Assembly: GCF_024834045.1 (NCBI RefSeq) | Contig: NZ_JANUXW010000003.1 | Location: 248,001 to 312,000 of the forward strand | DNA length: 64,000 nt | Source: Neisseria montereyensis | GTDB lineage: Bacteria > Pseudomonadota > Gammaproteobacteria > Burkholderiales > Neisseriaceae | Direction of reading: 5' to 3' | Shown: piece by piece, positions 19,213-28,596 of the stretch | Layout: each line of letters begins with the position of its first letter | How positions within the stretch are numbered: the stretch's first letter is position 1 | Translations under genes and position numbers: made by a program | The notes under the pieces: model-generated | The model's input: the letters and a program-made list of their open reading frames with translations, nothing else | Database searches by the model: none | Told to the model about the DNA's origin: nothing

Positions 19213-19662
19213 ATGTTTCAAAAACCATTAAAACAACCTATATCGGTATTGGTTGTTTTGCATGACGGTAACGGTAACGTACTGCTTATCAAACGGGCGG
19301 ATTACCAAAACTTTTGGCAATCCGTTACCGGCAGTGTAGAACCCGGGGAGCGTCTTATTGAAACAGCGCTCAGGGAAGTTTATGAAGAAACAGGAATTCT
19401 GTTATTAGAAAATCAAATAACAGATTGGCACGAAAGCAGTCAATATGAGATTTACCAACATTGGCGGCACCGCTACCCCGAAGGGGTGACGCATAATACC
19501 GAACATGTGTTTTCTGCAAAAATAAACCATAACAGCCCGATAAAGCTTAATCCTAAGGAGCATACGGCTTACGATTGGATGCCCATTAAAGAAGCTGCAG
19601 ATAAAGTATTTTCGCCTTCCAATAAAGCTGCTATTTTAAATTTGCATAAGCATTTGTTTTAA
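19213..19662 (+). CDS. nudB: Dihydroneopterin triphosphate diphosphatase (Nudix)
   Basis: A 149-aa Nudix hydrolase. The full Nudix box is present: GSVEPGERLIETALREVYEETG, written here in two parts as GSVEPGERL and REVYEETGI, with all metal-binding Glu residues. The opening ISVLVVLHDGNGNVLLIKRA and the ending YDWMPIKEA followed by SPSNKAAI match NudB, which removes pyrophosphate from dihydroneopterin triphosphate in folate synthesis. It follows the MscS gene closely. Assignment to NudB rather than another Nudix enzyme rests on overall resemblance. Confidence 0.85.
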   Translation: MFQKPLKQPISVLVVLHDGNGNVLLIKRADYQNFWQSVTGSVEPGERLIETALREVYEETGILLLENQITDWHESSQYEIYQHWRHRYPEGVTHNTEHVFSAKINHNSPIKLNPKEHTAYDWMPIKEAADKVFSPSNKAAILNLHKHLF

Positions 19663-19738
19663 TATTCGTTTTATAGGATAATTTAAGAAATGTAAATCAA
19701 TATGGTAATTTAGAACGTTGCCTGATTTGTTGAGAGCT

Positions 19739-20242
19739 ATGAGCCAATATTTTACTTTATTCCAGCTTGAAGAACGTTTTGATATCGACGTTTCAACACT
19801 TGAGCAAACCTATCATGCACTTGCCGCCAGATTCCATCCGGATAAATTTGCGGCGGCATCTGCTTTCGACCAAAAACAAGCTATGATGATGGCTTCGACA
19901 ATTAACGAAGCCTACCGTGTTTTAAGAAATCCAACTGATAGGGCTGCCTACCTGCTCCAGCAAAAAGGTATAGATGCAGATGCGCCGGAACATACCTCTT
20001 ATGCACCTGAATTTCTAATGCAGCAGATGGAATGGCGGGAAACATTAGAAGAAGCACGGGCAGAAAAAAATCAAACCCGTCTCAATAATCTTCAAACAGA
20101 AATTAAAACAGAACAACAAAAATTATATGCCCTGCTTCAGACGGCCTTTATTGAAGAACAATATGATAATGCGGCCGAATATGTCCGACAAAGCCGGTTC
20201 TTAGATAAACTCAATCAGGAAATACAGGCGTCTCTATCCTAA
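19739..20242 (+). CDS. hscB: Fe-S cluster co-chaperone HscB
   Basis: A 167-aa J-domain co-chaperone that delivers the scaffold IscU to HscA. The N-terminal J domain carries the HPD motif in ARFHPDKF, and the C-terminal three-helix domain (EFLMQQMEWRETLEEAR and onward) binds IscU. Length fits the family. The ATG at 19739 gives the normal start MSQYFTLFQLEE; an upstream alternative adds seven residues without similarity. The other isc genes are not in this window. A DUS lies inside the coding sequence near 20137, encoding part of LLQTAF. Confidence 0.93.
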   Translation: MSQYFTLFQLEERFDIDVSTLEQTYHALAARFHPDKFAAASAFDQKQAMMMASTINEAYRVLRNPTDRAAYLLQQKGIDADAPEHTSYAPEFLMQQMEWRETLEEARAEKNQTRLNNLQTEIKTEQQKLYALLQTAFIEEQYDNAAEYVRQSRFLDKLNQEIQASLS

Positions 20243-20422
20243 AAGAAGACAGTTTGTAAAAATTACTATAAATTTATTATAAATCAGGTAAAATTATACT
20301 AATCTTACTTTATGGATTCAGTGCTAGGAATTTACCGATTCCGATAAATTAAATTTAACTCACCACCCTGCAGTTTATTTTTGATTAACCTGACACATTT
20401 AATTTTAAATACAGTGGAAAAA

Positions 20423-21085
20423 ATGAAACGGATTACTTTACTCATTACCGCCGCATTGACTTTATCGGCCTGTAACTTTTATCAAGACGAAAGTCGGCAA
20501 AGTCGAATTCTTCGTTTTACTGCATCACACCCTGTTGCAGCTCAAGCTATTGGATTGAAAGATGAAAGCTCTTCCAATATCACCAGTATCGTTACTCGAA
20601 TCTCTACCCGCGTCGGTTTGGATGATAAAGCCAATGGCGGCGGTCGTGGTACGCAGGTTAATGCATTACGTCATACTCTTTGGCAGGCAGCTATTTCATC
20701 TCGGTTTGGTAAAAAAATAGCTGAAGAAATCGGTAATGCATATGAAACCGATCCTTCTGTTAGAGAAGTTAAAACCAAATATTTCAGCCGTTTTGCATCG
20801 GATCAGGCGGTAGATTTGCGCAATAACCGTATCGGCCGTTTTCTTGGTGCATCCTATCCAAATACGGATATCAAAACACTGGCACAAATTACATTAAAAA
20901 GGTTTTATGAAGACGGATTGTGGACTGCAAATCTAGTAAATGAAAAGGGTAGAAGCTCTTGGCGTATCGGTTTAACAAAGCTCAAGCGAAGCGAATATAA
21001 AGCAGCTTTAGATAAATTAAATAAATTGAATGACAACGGCTTTACAGAAGATGAGCAGCAAAATGAATTAATAAGAATAGAATAA
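20423..21085 (+). CDS. Lipoprotein with a RHTLW-type domain, unknown function
   Basis: A 220-aa lipoprotein: MKRITLLITAALTLSAC is a signal with lipobox LSAC (Cys17). The mature part contains NALRHTLWQAAISSRFG followed by an AYE, reminiscent of the DUF6973-type pattern (N-A-x-R-H-x-L-W, then an acidic helix), and a second Asp-rich stretch SDQAVDLRNNRIGR. These conserved polar residues suggest an enzyme or binding site facing the periplasm, but no activity is established. The start at 20423 gives a proper signal peptide; the longer reading from 20381 would bury it. The 180-base gap before it shows no other feature. Confidence 0.65.
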   Translation: MKRITLLITAALTLSACNFYQDESRQSRILRFTASHPVAAQAIGLKDESSSNITSIVTRISTRVGLDDKANGGGRGTQVNALRHTLWQAAISSRFGKKIAEEIGNAYETDPSVREVKTKYFSRFASDQAVDLRNNRIGRFLGASYPNTDIKTLAQITLKRFYEDGLWTANLVNEKGRSSWRIGLTKLKRSEYKAALDKLNKLNDNGFTEDEQQNELIRIE

Positions 21086-21177
21086 ACCCCGTCTTTAATT
21101 TTTAAATATGATGCAAGTAAGACAAATATGAAATAAATCTTTCTCTTTAAACTCTTTAAATTACATAAGGAGCTGTT

Positions 21178-22131
21178 ATGACCGCAAAGCCTCGATTAAT
21201 TATCGATACCGATCCCGGCCAAGATGATGCTGCCGCCATTCTTATGGCGCACGGGTTGGCAAAACGCGGTCTGATAGACTTTATCGCCCTAACCGTAGTA
21301 GCCGGTAATGTGGATTTGCACCATACCGCAACCAATGCCCGAATTATATGCGATTGGGCAGGTGAAAAAAATTTCCCCGTTTATGCAGGTGCGGTCAAAC
21401 CGCTATTGCGCTCTTTAGTAACCGCCGAAGAAGTACACGGCAAAACAGGATTGGACGGGGTTGAATTGCATGACCCCGAATGTCCGCTACAACCTGTCCA
21501 TGCCGTCCCTTTCCTCATAGATACCTTGCGCAAAGCAGAAGATGCCAGTATTACCATCTGCCCCATTGGTCCGTTAACCAATATCGCCCAAGCCTTAGCA
21601 CTTGCGCCCGATATTGTTCGGGCCATTAAACATATAGTTTTAATGGGCGGTAATTATTTTGAAGCAGGCAATATCACCCCTGCCGCCGAATTCAATTTTT
21701 ATGTCGACCCCCATGCCGCACAAATCGTATTACAAAGCGGTGCACCTATTACTATTTTGCCGTTAGACGTTACCCATAAAGCGTGTATTACCACCAAACG
21801 TATGGATGTTTTACGCCAACAGGATAATATTAACGGCCCGCGTTTGGCCGATATATTGCAAAGCTACGAGCGCTTCGATATACAAAAATTCGGCCTTGAC
21901 GGCGGCCCTCTGCACGATCCTTGTGCCATCACTTGTGCGGTATTTCCGGAAATGTTCGGCGGCAAAGATTGCCATGTCGCAGTCGAAACACAAAGCGAAT
22001 TAACAATGGGTGCATGTGTTGTTGATTGGTGGAACAGTACAGGTAAACCCGCCAATGCTTATTGGATCACCGAAGTGGATGCAGATAAAATGTTTGCCGA
22101 ATTGGCCGAATCTATCCGACACCTTCCCTAA
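21178..22131 (+). CDS. Inosine/uridine-preferring nucleoside hydrolase
   Basis: A 317-aa member of the IunH family, which splits the N-glycosidic bond of ribonucleosides for salvage. The calcium and ribose site is plain: DTDPGQDDAAA at residues 11-21, the GNV segment after strand 2, the LMGGNYFEAGNITPAAEFNFYVDP block near residues 155-175, and the C-terminal DPCAI with catalytic-region His (GPLHDP). It has a strong ribosome binding site (AAGGAGCT). It stands alone; base specificity cannot be predicted reliably. Confidence 0.92.
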   Translation: MTAKPRLIIDTDPGQDDAAAILMAHGLAKRGLIDFIALTVVAGNVDLHHTATNARIICDWAGEKNFPVYAGAVKPLLRSLVTAEEVHGKTGLDGVELHDPECPLQPVHAVPFLIDTLRKAEDASITICPIGPLTNIAQALALAPDIVRAIKHIVLMGGNYFEAGNITPAAEFNFYVDPHAAQIVLQSGAPITILPLDVTHKACITTKRMDVLRQQDNINGPRLADILQSYERFDIQKFGLDGGPLHDPCAITCAVFPEMFGGKDCHVAVETQSELTMGACVVDWWNSTGKPANAYWITEVDADKMFAELAESIRHLP

Positions 22132-22324
22132 CAGACAAGTTATCTATAACAATCTAATTACCGGCTTTGATATCACTCTATATTAACCTGCTTTAAAATC
22201 TTGTTTTATGCAAAAAAACTGGTGATAATGCTACCCTTAAAAAATAATTAGCAGCAGTTTAAACAAGCTTTATCTTTTCCGAACTGTTGTCATTGAAAAA
22301 TTTAAAAAGAAAGAAAGCACGAAC

Positions 22325-23542
22325 ATGGCGTTAATCGTACAAAAATACGGCGGTACTTCGGTAGGTTCCGCCGAGCGTATTAAAAATGTTGCCAACCGTG
22401 TTGCCAAAGCCCGCGCCGAAGGACATGACGTGGTTGTGGTGGTTTCAGCGATGAGTGGTGAAACCAACCGTTTGGTAGCCTTGGCACATGAAATGCAGGA
22501 TTTTCCCGATCCACGAGAATTAGACGTAGTTCTTTCTACCGGCGAACAAGTGACTATCGGCTTATTGGCCATGGCTTTAAAAAATATCGGCGTTCCCGCC
22601 AAAAGTTATACCGGCTGGCAAGTTGCCGTTAAAACCGACAATGCCCACACAAAATCGCGTATTGAAGAAATCGATGATGAAGCAATGCGCAACGATTTGA
22701 AAGAAGGAAAAGTCGTTATTGTTGCCGGCTTCCAAGGTGTAAATAGTCAAGGTGATATCACCACTTTGGGACGTGGCGGTTCCGATACTTCGGCCGTTGC
22801 ACTGGCTGCGGCATTGAAAGCCGATGAATGCCAGATTTACACCGATGTTGACGGTGTTTATACCACCGATCCGCGTGTCGTACCCGAAGCCCGCCGCTTG
22901 GATACGGTCACCTTTGAAGAAATGTTAGAGTTGGCGAGCTTAGGCTCGAAAGTTTTACAAATCCGTTCGGTAGAGTTTGCCGGCAAATACAAAGTACGCC
23001 TGCGCGTTTTAAGCAGCCTTCAGGAAGGCGGCGAAGGTACATTAATCACCTTTGAAGAGGATAATAATATGGAAAGAGCTGCCATATCCGGTATTGCATT
23101 TGATAAAAACCAAGCACGCGTTAATGTACGCGGTGTACCCGACAAGCCCGGCGTTGCCTATCAAATTTTAGGTGCGGTTGCCGAAGCCAATATCGACATA
23201 GATATGATTATTCAAAATGTTGGCGCTGAAGGTACAACCGACTTCTCTTTTACCGTACCAAGAGGTGAATATAAACCGGTATTGGATCTGCTTAATGGCT
23301 TAAGAGACAGCATTGGTGCTACGGAAATAGACGGTGACGATACAGTATGTAAAGTTTCTATTGTCGGTTTGGGTATGCGTTCCCATGTTGGTGTTGCATC
23401 TAAAATGTTCCGCACTTTAGCGGAAGAAGGCATTAATATTCAAATGATTTCCACATCGGAAATTAAAATTTCCGTATTGATTGATGAAAAATATATGGAG
23501 CTGGCAACCCGTGTTTTACATAAAGCATTTGATTTAGCTTAA
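22325..23542 (+). CDS. lysC: Aspartate kinase
   Basis: First step of the aspartate pathway to lysine, threonine, methionine and diaminopimelate. The 405-aa protein has the N-terminal kinase signature VQKYGGTSVGS, the substrate loop STGEQVTIGLLAMAL, the GRGGSDTSAVALAAAL nucleotide-binding block and CQIYTDVDGVYTTDPR. Two C-terminal ACT domains (from about residue 265; FDKNQARVNVRGVPDKPGVA and a second around VSIVGLGMRSHVGVA) provide feedback control by lysine and threonine in related enzymes. Length fits the single-function aspartokinases of beta-proteobacteria. Monocistronic, ending at a strong bidirectional hairpin. Confidence 0.96.
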   Translation: MALIVQKYGGTSVGSAERIKNVANRVAKARAEGHDVVVVVSAMSGETNRLVALAHEMQDFPDPRELDVVLSTGEQVTIGLLAMALKNIGVPAKSYTGWQVAVKTDNAHTKSRIEEIDDEAMRNDLKEGKVVIVAGFQGVNSQGDITTLGRGGSDTSAVALAAALKADECQIYTDVDGVYTTDPRVVPEARRLDTVTFEEMLELASLGSKVLQIRSVEFAGKYKVRLRVLSSLQEGGEGTLITFEEDNNMERAAISGIAFDKNQARVNVRGVPDKPGVAYQILGAVAEANIDIDMIIQNVGAEGTTDFSFTVPRGEYKPVLDLLNGLRDSIGATEIDGDDTVCKVSIVGLGMRSHVGVASKMFRTLAEEGINIQMISTSEIKISVLIDEKYMELATRVLHKAFDLA

Positions 23543-23548
23543 TAATAA

Positions 23549-23591
23549 AAAAATCAGGCCGTCTGAAATCTTTTCAGACGGCCTGATTTTT
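23549..23591. terminator. Bidirectional DUS terminator between lysC and greA
   Basis: AAAATCAGGCCGTCTGAAA pairs with TTTCAGACGGCCTGATTTT, giving an A-run and T-run on either side, well suited to end both convergent genes. Confidence 0.85.
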
Positions 23592-23620
23592 ATGCAAAAA
23601 TCTATTTAATAAAGGTTATT

Positions 23621-24097
23621 TTAAATATACTCTACTGTAATAATATCGTATTCACGCACTCCGCTAGGTGCCTGTACTTCCGCAACATCACCTTCTTCTT
23701 TACCGATTAAAGCCCGTGCAATAGGCGAACCAATATAAATTTTATTGGCTTTAATATCTGCTTCATCTTCACCTACGATTTGATAGCGTACCTGCTCTTC
23801 CGTATCCAAATCTTCTAAAGTTACTGTCGCCCCAAAAACAATTTTACCTTCGGCATGTATTTCTAAAGGGTTAATCACATGGGCAACCGATAATTTATGT
23901 TCCAATTCGGCAATACGGCCCTCAATAAAGCCTTGGCGTTCCTTTGCTGCTTCATATTCGGCATTTTCAGACAGATCGCCATGTGATCGTGCTTCTGCAA
24001 TCGCTTCGATAATTTGTGGGCGGGCAACGCTTTTTAATTGTTGTAATTCTGTTTTTAATAATTCGGCACCGCGTACGGTTAACGGAATTTTTTTCAT
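23621..24097 (-). CDS. greA: Transcription elongation factor GreA
   Basis: A 158-aa factor that enters the RNA polymerase secondary channel and stimulates cleavage of backtracked RNA. The N-terminal coiled coil carries the acidic tip in [13 protein letters not shown] (the two key acidic residues D41/E44 in E. coli correspond to DLSENAEYE here), and the C-terminal FKBP-like domain ends [20 protein letters not shown]. Ribosome binding site GGAGAG is well spaced from ATG. The leader upstream holds a promoter and a terminator hairpin that look like an attenuator (see the next two entries). Confidence 0.97.
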   Translation of the reverse strand: MKKIPLTVRGAELLKTELQQLKSVARPQIIEAIAEARSHGDLSENAEYEAAKERQGFIEGRIAELEHKLSVAHVINPLEIHAEGKIVFGATVTLEDLDTEEQVRYQIVGEDEADIKANKIYIGSPIARALIGKEEGDVAEVQAPSGVREYDIITVEYI

Positions 24098-24150
24098 GTA
24101 ACTACTCTCCGAGTAAGCAACAGCCGTTTTCGGCCATAGATTATAATATG

Positions 24151-24188
24151 TAAATAAAAATACAAGCCGCCCGAATGGCGGCTTGTAT
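24151..24188 (-). terminator. Attenuator-like terminator in the greA leader
   Basis: A perfect 12-bp stem (ATACAAGCCGCC/GGCGGCTTGTAT, 24160-24188) with a 5-nt loop. Read on the minus strand it is followed by TTTTTATTTA, a good U-tract. It sits about 54 bases ahead of the greA start and about 15 bases after the predicted transcription start, so it would end most transcripts as a short RNA of about 50 nt. E. coli greA has a comparable terminated leader, GraL. Confidence 0.75.
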
Positions 24189-24208
24189 CAAAAAATTGTC
24201 TGGGTGCA

Positions 24209-24237
24209 ATTATACCGAAACCGGAATCTGATAGCAA
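24209..24237 (-). promoter_or_regulatory. Promoter of the greA leader
   Basis: On the minus strand TTGCTA (24237-24232) and a perfect TATAAT (24214-24209) are 17 bases apart. Transcription should begin near 24202. Confidence 0.75.
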
Positions 24238-24375
24238 ACAAAGTATTTCTCTGTCTAAATTAATCCATATATGATTAACTTCATCAGGTATATTATGATT
24301 GAATTATGCCATTTTAATAATGACAATTAGATAATATAATAAATATTAACCGTTTTTTAAGTTACTCACAAAAGC

Positions 24376-24563
24376 TGTGGATAAAGATGTGGATAGTCTG
24401 TGAAATAGTACTATTTTTCTAGAAAAATAAAGCCTTCCTAATGATTGCACAAAAAATAAGCTTTGATAAAAAATACTTTAATATCAATTAATTAAATATA
24501 TTTAAGCTTTGTCAAGTATATTGGTAGTAATGGTAGTTTCTTTAGGTACTATAATGTGGATAA
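24376..24563. other. Cluster of DnaA-box-like sites in an AT-rich gap
   Basis: Two perfect DnaA boxes (TGTGGATAA at 24376-24384 and 24555-24563) and a one-mismatch copy (TGTGGATAG at 24388-24396) lie in the gap between greA and earP. An 18-bp perfect palindrome (24412-24429) and a long AT-only stretch (about 24450-24520) lie between them. This could be a DnaA-titration or regulatory region or, less surely, a replication origin. No dnaA or dnaN gene is nearby. Confidence 0.4.
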
Positions 24564-24578
24564 ATTTATTTTAATGTC

Positions 24579-24604
24579 TTGACAAAACGATTTTAAGCTA
24601 TAAT
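24579..24604 (+). promoter_or_regulatory. Candidate earP promoter
   Basis: A perfect -10 TATAAT at 24599-24604 lies 34 bases before earP. A perfect TTGACA is only 14 bases upstream, which is short; a weaker -35 at the normal distance may be used instead. Confidence 0.5.
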
Positions 24605-24637
24605 TTCCGACCGTTCAAAGATTTAACACGGCCTATC

Positions 24638-25789
24638 ATGCCATCTGAAAAAATATCGCTCAAAACCTGTTGGATTTTTTGTAATGTTATCGATAATTTC
24701 GGTGACATCGGTGTTTCTTGGCGATTATCACAAATGCTAGCCAATGAATGCGGCTGGCAAACTCATCTTTGGGTAGATGATGCGAACGCATTGCGTGCAC
24801 TTTGCCCTGACTTAGGTAGTCTGCCTTGCTGTTATCAAAATATTCATATTCATCAATGGCGTGCCGAATTGGCTGATAATGTGGATACTACCCCTATTCC
24901 TGACGTAGTGATTGAAACTTTTGCCTGCAATTTGCCTGAGAATATTTTAAAGATAATCACCGAAAACCGCCCTTTATGGCTGAACTGGGAATATCTCAGT
25001 GCGGAAAGCAGTAATGAAAAACTGCATACCTTGCCCTCACCCCAAGCTAACGGTATTCAAAAATATTTTTGGTTTATGGGCTTTAGCGAACAAAGTGGTG
25101 GCTTATTGCGTGAACGTGATTATGAAACCCGAAGCCGTTTTGATTATCAGGCCTTTCGTAAACAGCTCAAACTACCATCCAAAACCGCGCCTGAATGGCT
25201 GCTTTTTGGTTATCAACGCCCTATCTGGGCAGAATGGCTGACCATGTGGCAACAGTTTGGCGAACCGCTTACCCTACTCCTGGCCGGTAATCAAATTATA
25301 GACAGCTTAAAAGCAGCGCAATCCATTCCCGAATCCGCACTAAAACAAGAAGGCGATATTTTTCAGACGGCCAATGTTACATTGATTAAAATCCCATTTA
25401 TCCCTCAAGCTGATTTTGACCGTTTACTGCACCTTTCAGACGGCCTGATGATTCGCGGTGAAGACAGTTTTGTACGCGCTCAATTTGCAGCGAAACCTTT
25501 TTTCTGGCATATCTACCCGCAAGATGAAATGGTACATATTGATAAGCTGCATGCTTTTTGGGATAAAGCTTATGCCGAATATACCGACACGGTGCAAGCA
25601 GCCCATCAATCTTTATCCGATGAATTAAACGGTGCATTAACATTAACCCCGCAACAACGCTTATCGGCATGGCAAACTTTAATGCAGCATCGGGAAAGCT
25701 GGCAGCAAAGCACAAAAAAATGGCAACAATACCTATTTACCCAACCCTCTGCGGTGGAAAAACTAGCCAAGTTTATCGAATCCCGTTAA
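24638..25789 (+). CDS. earP: EF-P arginine rhamnosyltransferase EarP
   Basis: Transfers rhamnose from TDP-rhamnose to Arg32 of elongation factor P, enabling relief of polyproline stalling. The 383-aa GT-B enzyme shows the family start [20 protein letters not shown], with the DNFGDIG loop that contains the catalytic Asp, and the C-terminal sugar-nucleotide site ([29 protein letters not shown]). Its substrate gene efp follows by 46 bases and keeps Arg at position 32. The start codon lies in a DUS-like 12-mer, ATGCCATCTGAA, one base away from the AT-form DUS. Confidence 0.95.
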   Translation: MPSEKISLKTCWIFCNVIDNFGDIGVSWRLSQMLANECGWQTHLWVDDANALRALCPDLGSLPCCYQNIHIHQWRAELADNVDTTPIPDVVIETFACNLPENILKIITENRPLWLNWEYLSAESSNEKLHTLPSPQANGIQKYFWFMGFSEQSGGLLRERDYETRSRFDYQAFRKQLKLPSKTAPEWLLFGYQRPIWAEWLTMWQQFGEPLTLLLAGNQIIDSLKAAQSIPESALKQEGDIFQTANVTLIKIPFIPQADFDRLLHLSDGLMIRGEDSFVRAQFAAKPFFWHIYPQDEMVHIDKLHAFWDKAYAEYTDTVQAAHQSLSDELNGALTLTPQQRLSAWQTLMQHRESWQQSTKKWQQYLFTQPSAVEKLAKFIESR

Positions 25790-25835
25790 AATAACGCGTT
25801 TATTTTTACCAAATTACAGAGATTGGAAACAGATA

Positions 25836-26396
25836 ATGAAAACCGCACAAGAACTGCGCGCAGGTAATGTATTTATGGTCGGCAACGACCCGATGGTGGT
25901 TCAAAAAACCGAATACATCAAAGGCGGACGCTCTTCAGCTAAAGTCAGCATGAAATTGAAAAACTTGCTCACCGGTGCCGCAACCGAAACCATTTATAAA
26001 GCCGATGATAAATTCGACGTGGTGATTTTGGCCCGCAAAAACTGTACCTACAGCTATTTTGCCGATCCTATGTATGTATTCATGGATGAAGAATTTAACC
26101 AATACGAAATCGAAGCCGAAAATATCGGTGACGCTTTGAAATTCATCGTAGACGGCATGGAAGACGTTTGCGAAGTAACTTTCTACGAAGGCAACCCGAT
26201 TTCAGTAGAACTGCCGACAATTATTGTTCGCGAAGTAGAATACACCGAACCTGCCGTTAAAGGCGATACTTCAGGTAAAGTGATGAAAACCGCACGCTTG
26301 GTTGGTGGCACTGAAATTCAAGTAATGTCTTACATTGAAAACGGTGACAAAGTTGAAATCGATACCCGTACCGGTGAATTCCGTAAACGTGCTTAA
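25836..26396 (+). CDS. efp: Elongation factor P
   Basis: A 186-aa three-domain factor that binds between the P and E sites and promotes peptide-bond formation at proline stretches. Position 32 of the N-terminal KOW-like domain is Arg in KGGRSSAKV, as in species that modify EF-P by rhamnosylation, rather than the Lys used by the EpmA system. The C-terminal OB fold ends [19 protein letters not shown] and [17 protein letters not shown], the standard EF-P ending. It is preceded by its modifying enzyme gene earP and followed by a DUS hairpin. Confidence 0.98.
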   Translation: MKTAQELRAGNVFMVGNDPMVVQKTEYIKGGRSSAKVSMKLKNLLTGAATETIYKADDKFDVVILARKNCTYSYFADPMYVFMDEEFNQYEIEAENIGDALKFIVDGMEDVCEVTFYEGNPISVELPTIIVREVEYTEPAVKGDTSGKVMKTARLVGGTEIQVMSYIENGDKVEIDTRTGEFRKRA

Positions 26397-26422
26397 TCGT
26401 TTATTGATTGAATTTTAATGAT

Positions 26423-26458
26423 AAAAAGCCGTCTGAAAAATATTCAGACGGCTTTTTT
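26423..26458. terminator. DUS inverted-pair terminator between efp and fbp
   Basis: AAAAAGCCGTCTGAA pairs with TTCAGACGGCTTTTT; T- and A-runs on both sides make it bidirectional for the two convergent genes. Confidence 0.8.
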
Positions 26459-26478
26459 AATATAACCACCTTATTTAC

Positions 26479-27450
26479 TTAACGGTGCAGTTTCTCAATA
26501 TATTCCACTTCTTCACGGCTGCCCATCACAACCGATACCCGTTGGTGCAGGCTTTCCGGCTGTATATCGAGCATATTTTTTACCGTATTGCTGCTTGCAC
26601 CGCCGGCCTGTTCCAAAATCAGGCTCAACGGATTGGCTTCATACATTAAACGCAATTTACCGGGTTTGGCCGGATCTCGCGCATCTTGCGGATACATAAA
26701 CACCCCGCCACGCATCAGAATACGGTGGATTTCCGCTACCATCGAAGCCACCCAGCGCATATTGTAATTTTTACCGCGTACGCCGGTATCCCCCGCCAAT
26801 AGTTCTTCAATATATTGCTGCATCGGCTTAAACCAATGGCGTTGGTTCGACATATTAATGGCAAACTCTTTGGTTTGTTCGGGCACTTTCGGATTGGCTT
26901 GTGTTTGCACAAAATTGCCATCCGCATCTAAGGTAAAAACAAAAACCCCATGTTTCATGGTTAAAACCAATTGCGTTTGCGGACCGTATAACACATAGCC
27001 GCTGGCGGCCTGATCGCGTCCGGCTTGTAAAAAAGATTGCTCGCTTAAAGAACCTTGCGGTTTATTCAAAATAGAAAAAATGGTGCCCACAGAAATATTG
27101 ACATCAATATTAGACGAACCGTCAAGCGGATCAAACAATACCAGATAACTGCCGTTTTCATTGCAAGCCACGAAAGTATCTTCTTCCTCACTGGCCAAGC
27201 CGGCAATATCGGCATTGGTTCTCAAAACATCAATTAACAGCTGATTGGCAATCACATCCAATTTTTTCTGATCTTCACCCTGCACATTGCCCGTACCGGC
27301 TTCTCCCAAAATACCGGCCAATGCCCCTTGCCGAACCTGACGGTTAATTTGTACGCAGGCTTTTGCTACAGAATCGAAAACCCCGCCTAATGCAGTAGGA
27401 AGGTTGTTTTGCTGCACATGTTCGGTAAGAAATTGGGATAAAGTAGTCAT
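26479..27450 (-). CDS. fbp: Fructose-1,6-bisphosphatase class 1
   Basis: Hydrolyses fructose 1,6-bisphosphate in gluconeogenesis. The 323-aa protein carries the metal site [12 protein letters not shown], the upstream ASEEED acidic loop, and the substrate-binding [10 protein letters not shown] region with [15 protein letters not shown] near the C terminus. Length and motifs match class I enzymes. It is single and convergent with efp. Confidence 0.96.
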   Translation of the reverse strand: MTTLSQFLTEHVQQNNLPTALGGVFDSVAKACVQINRQVRQGALAGILGEAGTGNVQGEDQKKLDVIANQLLIDVLRTNADIAGLASEEEDTFVACNENGSYLVLFDPLDGSSNIDVNISVGTIFSILNKPQGSLSEQSFLQAGRDQAASGYVLYGPQTQLVLTMKHGVFVFTLDADGNFVQTQANPKVPEQTKEFAINMSNQRHWFKPMQQYIEELLAGDTGVRGKNYNMRWVASMVAEIHRILMRGGVFMYPQDARDPAKPGKLRLMYEANPLSLILEQAGGASSNTVKNMLDIQPESLHQRVSVVMGSREEVEYIEKLHR

Positions 27451-27610
27451 AAATATTCTCGCTTTAGTCTATGAGTTTCAGACGGCCTGTCTGAAGATGA
27501 TTGTGTGATATTGCCGAAAAAATAAAACCATAAAGATTTTAATAGAATTCACCTGCCTACGCTACTGATATACGGTAACAGTAATAACCACGCCCTATTC
27601 TATGATGATA

Positions 27611-27653
27611 AGGCCGTCTGAAAACAATGAATCAATTTTGTTTCAGACGGCCT
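27611..27653 (-). terminator. DUS inverted-pair terminator after the CobW-type gene
   Basis: AGGCCGTCTGAAA at 27611-27623 pairs with its complement at 27641-27653, between the zur-CobW operon and fbp. Confidence 0.65.
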
Positions 27654-27672
27654 CATAATCGTTATCAATAAT

Positions 27673-28596
27673 TTATTCCAAAGCTTCTTTCAGCTTTTGT
27701 TCGATTAAATCGGCATCGAACGATTTGGCAATCAATTCAAAACGGCTATCACGCCGCCATGAAACTTGGTTGGCACCCCATCTGCCATCAACCCAATTGA
27801 GCCATACCCAAGTGCCCAACACTTGAAACACACCTTTGGCGCGTATCAAGCCTTCGGTCATTTTCGGCAATTCATCAAAGAAACGGGTTAAACGTTCGCC
27901 GTCAAAATCTTTTCCAGCCGGAAAGGTAAAGCCTTGCGACTGATAGCCCATAGTATTATCCGGCAATGCTTTTAAGCGGTAGCGCGATTTTTCGACAACG
28001 GGAATATCCAACCATTCGATATTCATTTTGGCATTTTCCACCTCAACCACTTTGGCTTTAGGCGGAAACAGTTTGGCCGCTTTTTCGCGGAAATCGGCCA
28101 ATATTTCAGGCGTGCATAAATCGGTTTTACTGGCGACCAAAACATCACACACGCCGATTTGGTCTTTATATAGTGCTTGTTGCGCATAATTCGGATCAAC
28201 AAACTGGCGCGGATCCACTACGGTAAAAACGGCTGCAATATCCAATTGTTCGTTAAGCGGTTTTTCTTTTAGTTCGTCAATCACACTGGCCGCATGCGCC
28301 AAGCCGCTGGCCTCAATCATCAGACGGTCGGGTTGGGTATCGCGCAGCATTTTTTGAACAGTCGTCGATAACTGCGGCCCTGCGGTACAACACAAACAAC
28401 CGCCGGCAATTTCGGCAACCGGAATGCCGTTGTCACTCAATACGGCGCCGTCAATACCGATTTCACCGAATTCGTTCACAATAATCACCCATTTTTCATT
28501 AGGGTCTTTTTGTTCCATCAAACTTTTTAAGGCAGTGGTTTTCCCTGTTCCGAGAAAGCCCGAGATCAAATGGACTTTGGTTTTTTTTATTGGCAT
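27673..28596 (-). CDS. CobW/COG0523-family GTP-binding metallochaperone
   Basis: A 307-aa G3E GTPase. The P loop is GFLGTGKTT, the zinc-binding CxCC motif is GGCLCC, the Asp of Walker B lies in MIEASGLA, and SKTDL gives guanine specificity. The C-terminal CobW_C domain spans about residues 210-300. Relatives under Zur control (ZigA, YeiR, eukaryotic ZNG1) deliver zinc to client enzymes when zinc is scarce. Its start overlaps the 3' end of the Zur gene by 10 bases, so a zinc-starvation role is well supported by context. It lacks a His-rich loop. Confidence 0.88.
   Translation of the reverse strand: MPIKKTKVHLISGFLGTGKTTALKSLMEQKDPNEKWVIIVNEFGEIGIDGAVLSDNGIPVAEIAGGCLCCTAGPQLSTTVQKMLRDTQPDRLMIEASGLAHAASVIDELKEKPLNEQLDIAAVFTVVDPRQFVDPNYAQQALYKDQIGVCDVLVASKTDLCTPEILADFREKAAKLFPPKAKVVEVENAKMNIEWLDIPVVEKSRYRLKALPDNTMGYQSQGFTFPAGKDFDGERLTRFFDELPKMTEGLIRAKGVFQVLGTWVWLNWVDGRWGANQVSWRRDSRFELIAKSFDADLIEQKLKEALE

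Noticed and set aside
24376-24563. Calling this the chromosomal replication origin
   Set aside because: No dnaA, dnaN or gidA genes nearby and no skew could be calculated here; only the DnaA-box-like cluster is reported.
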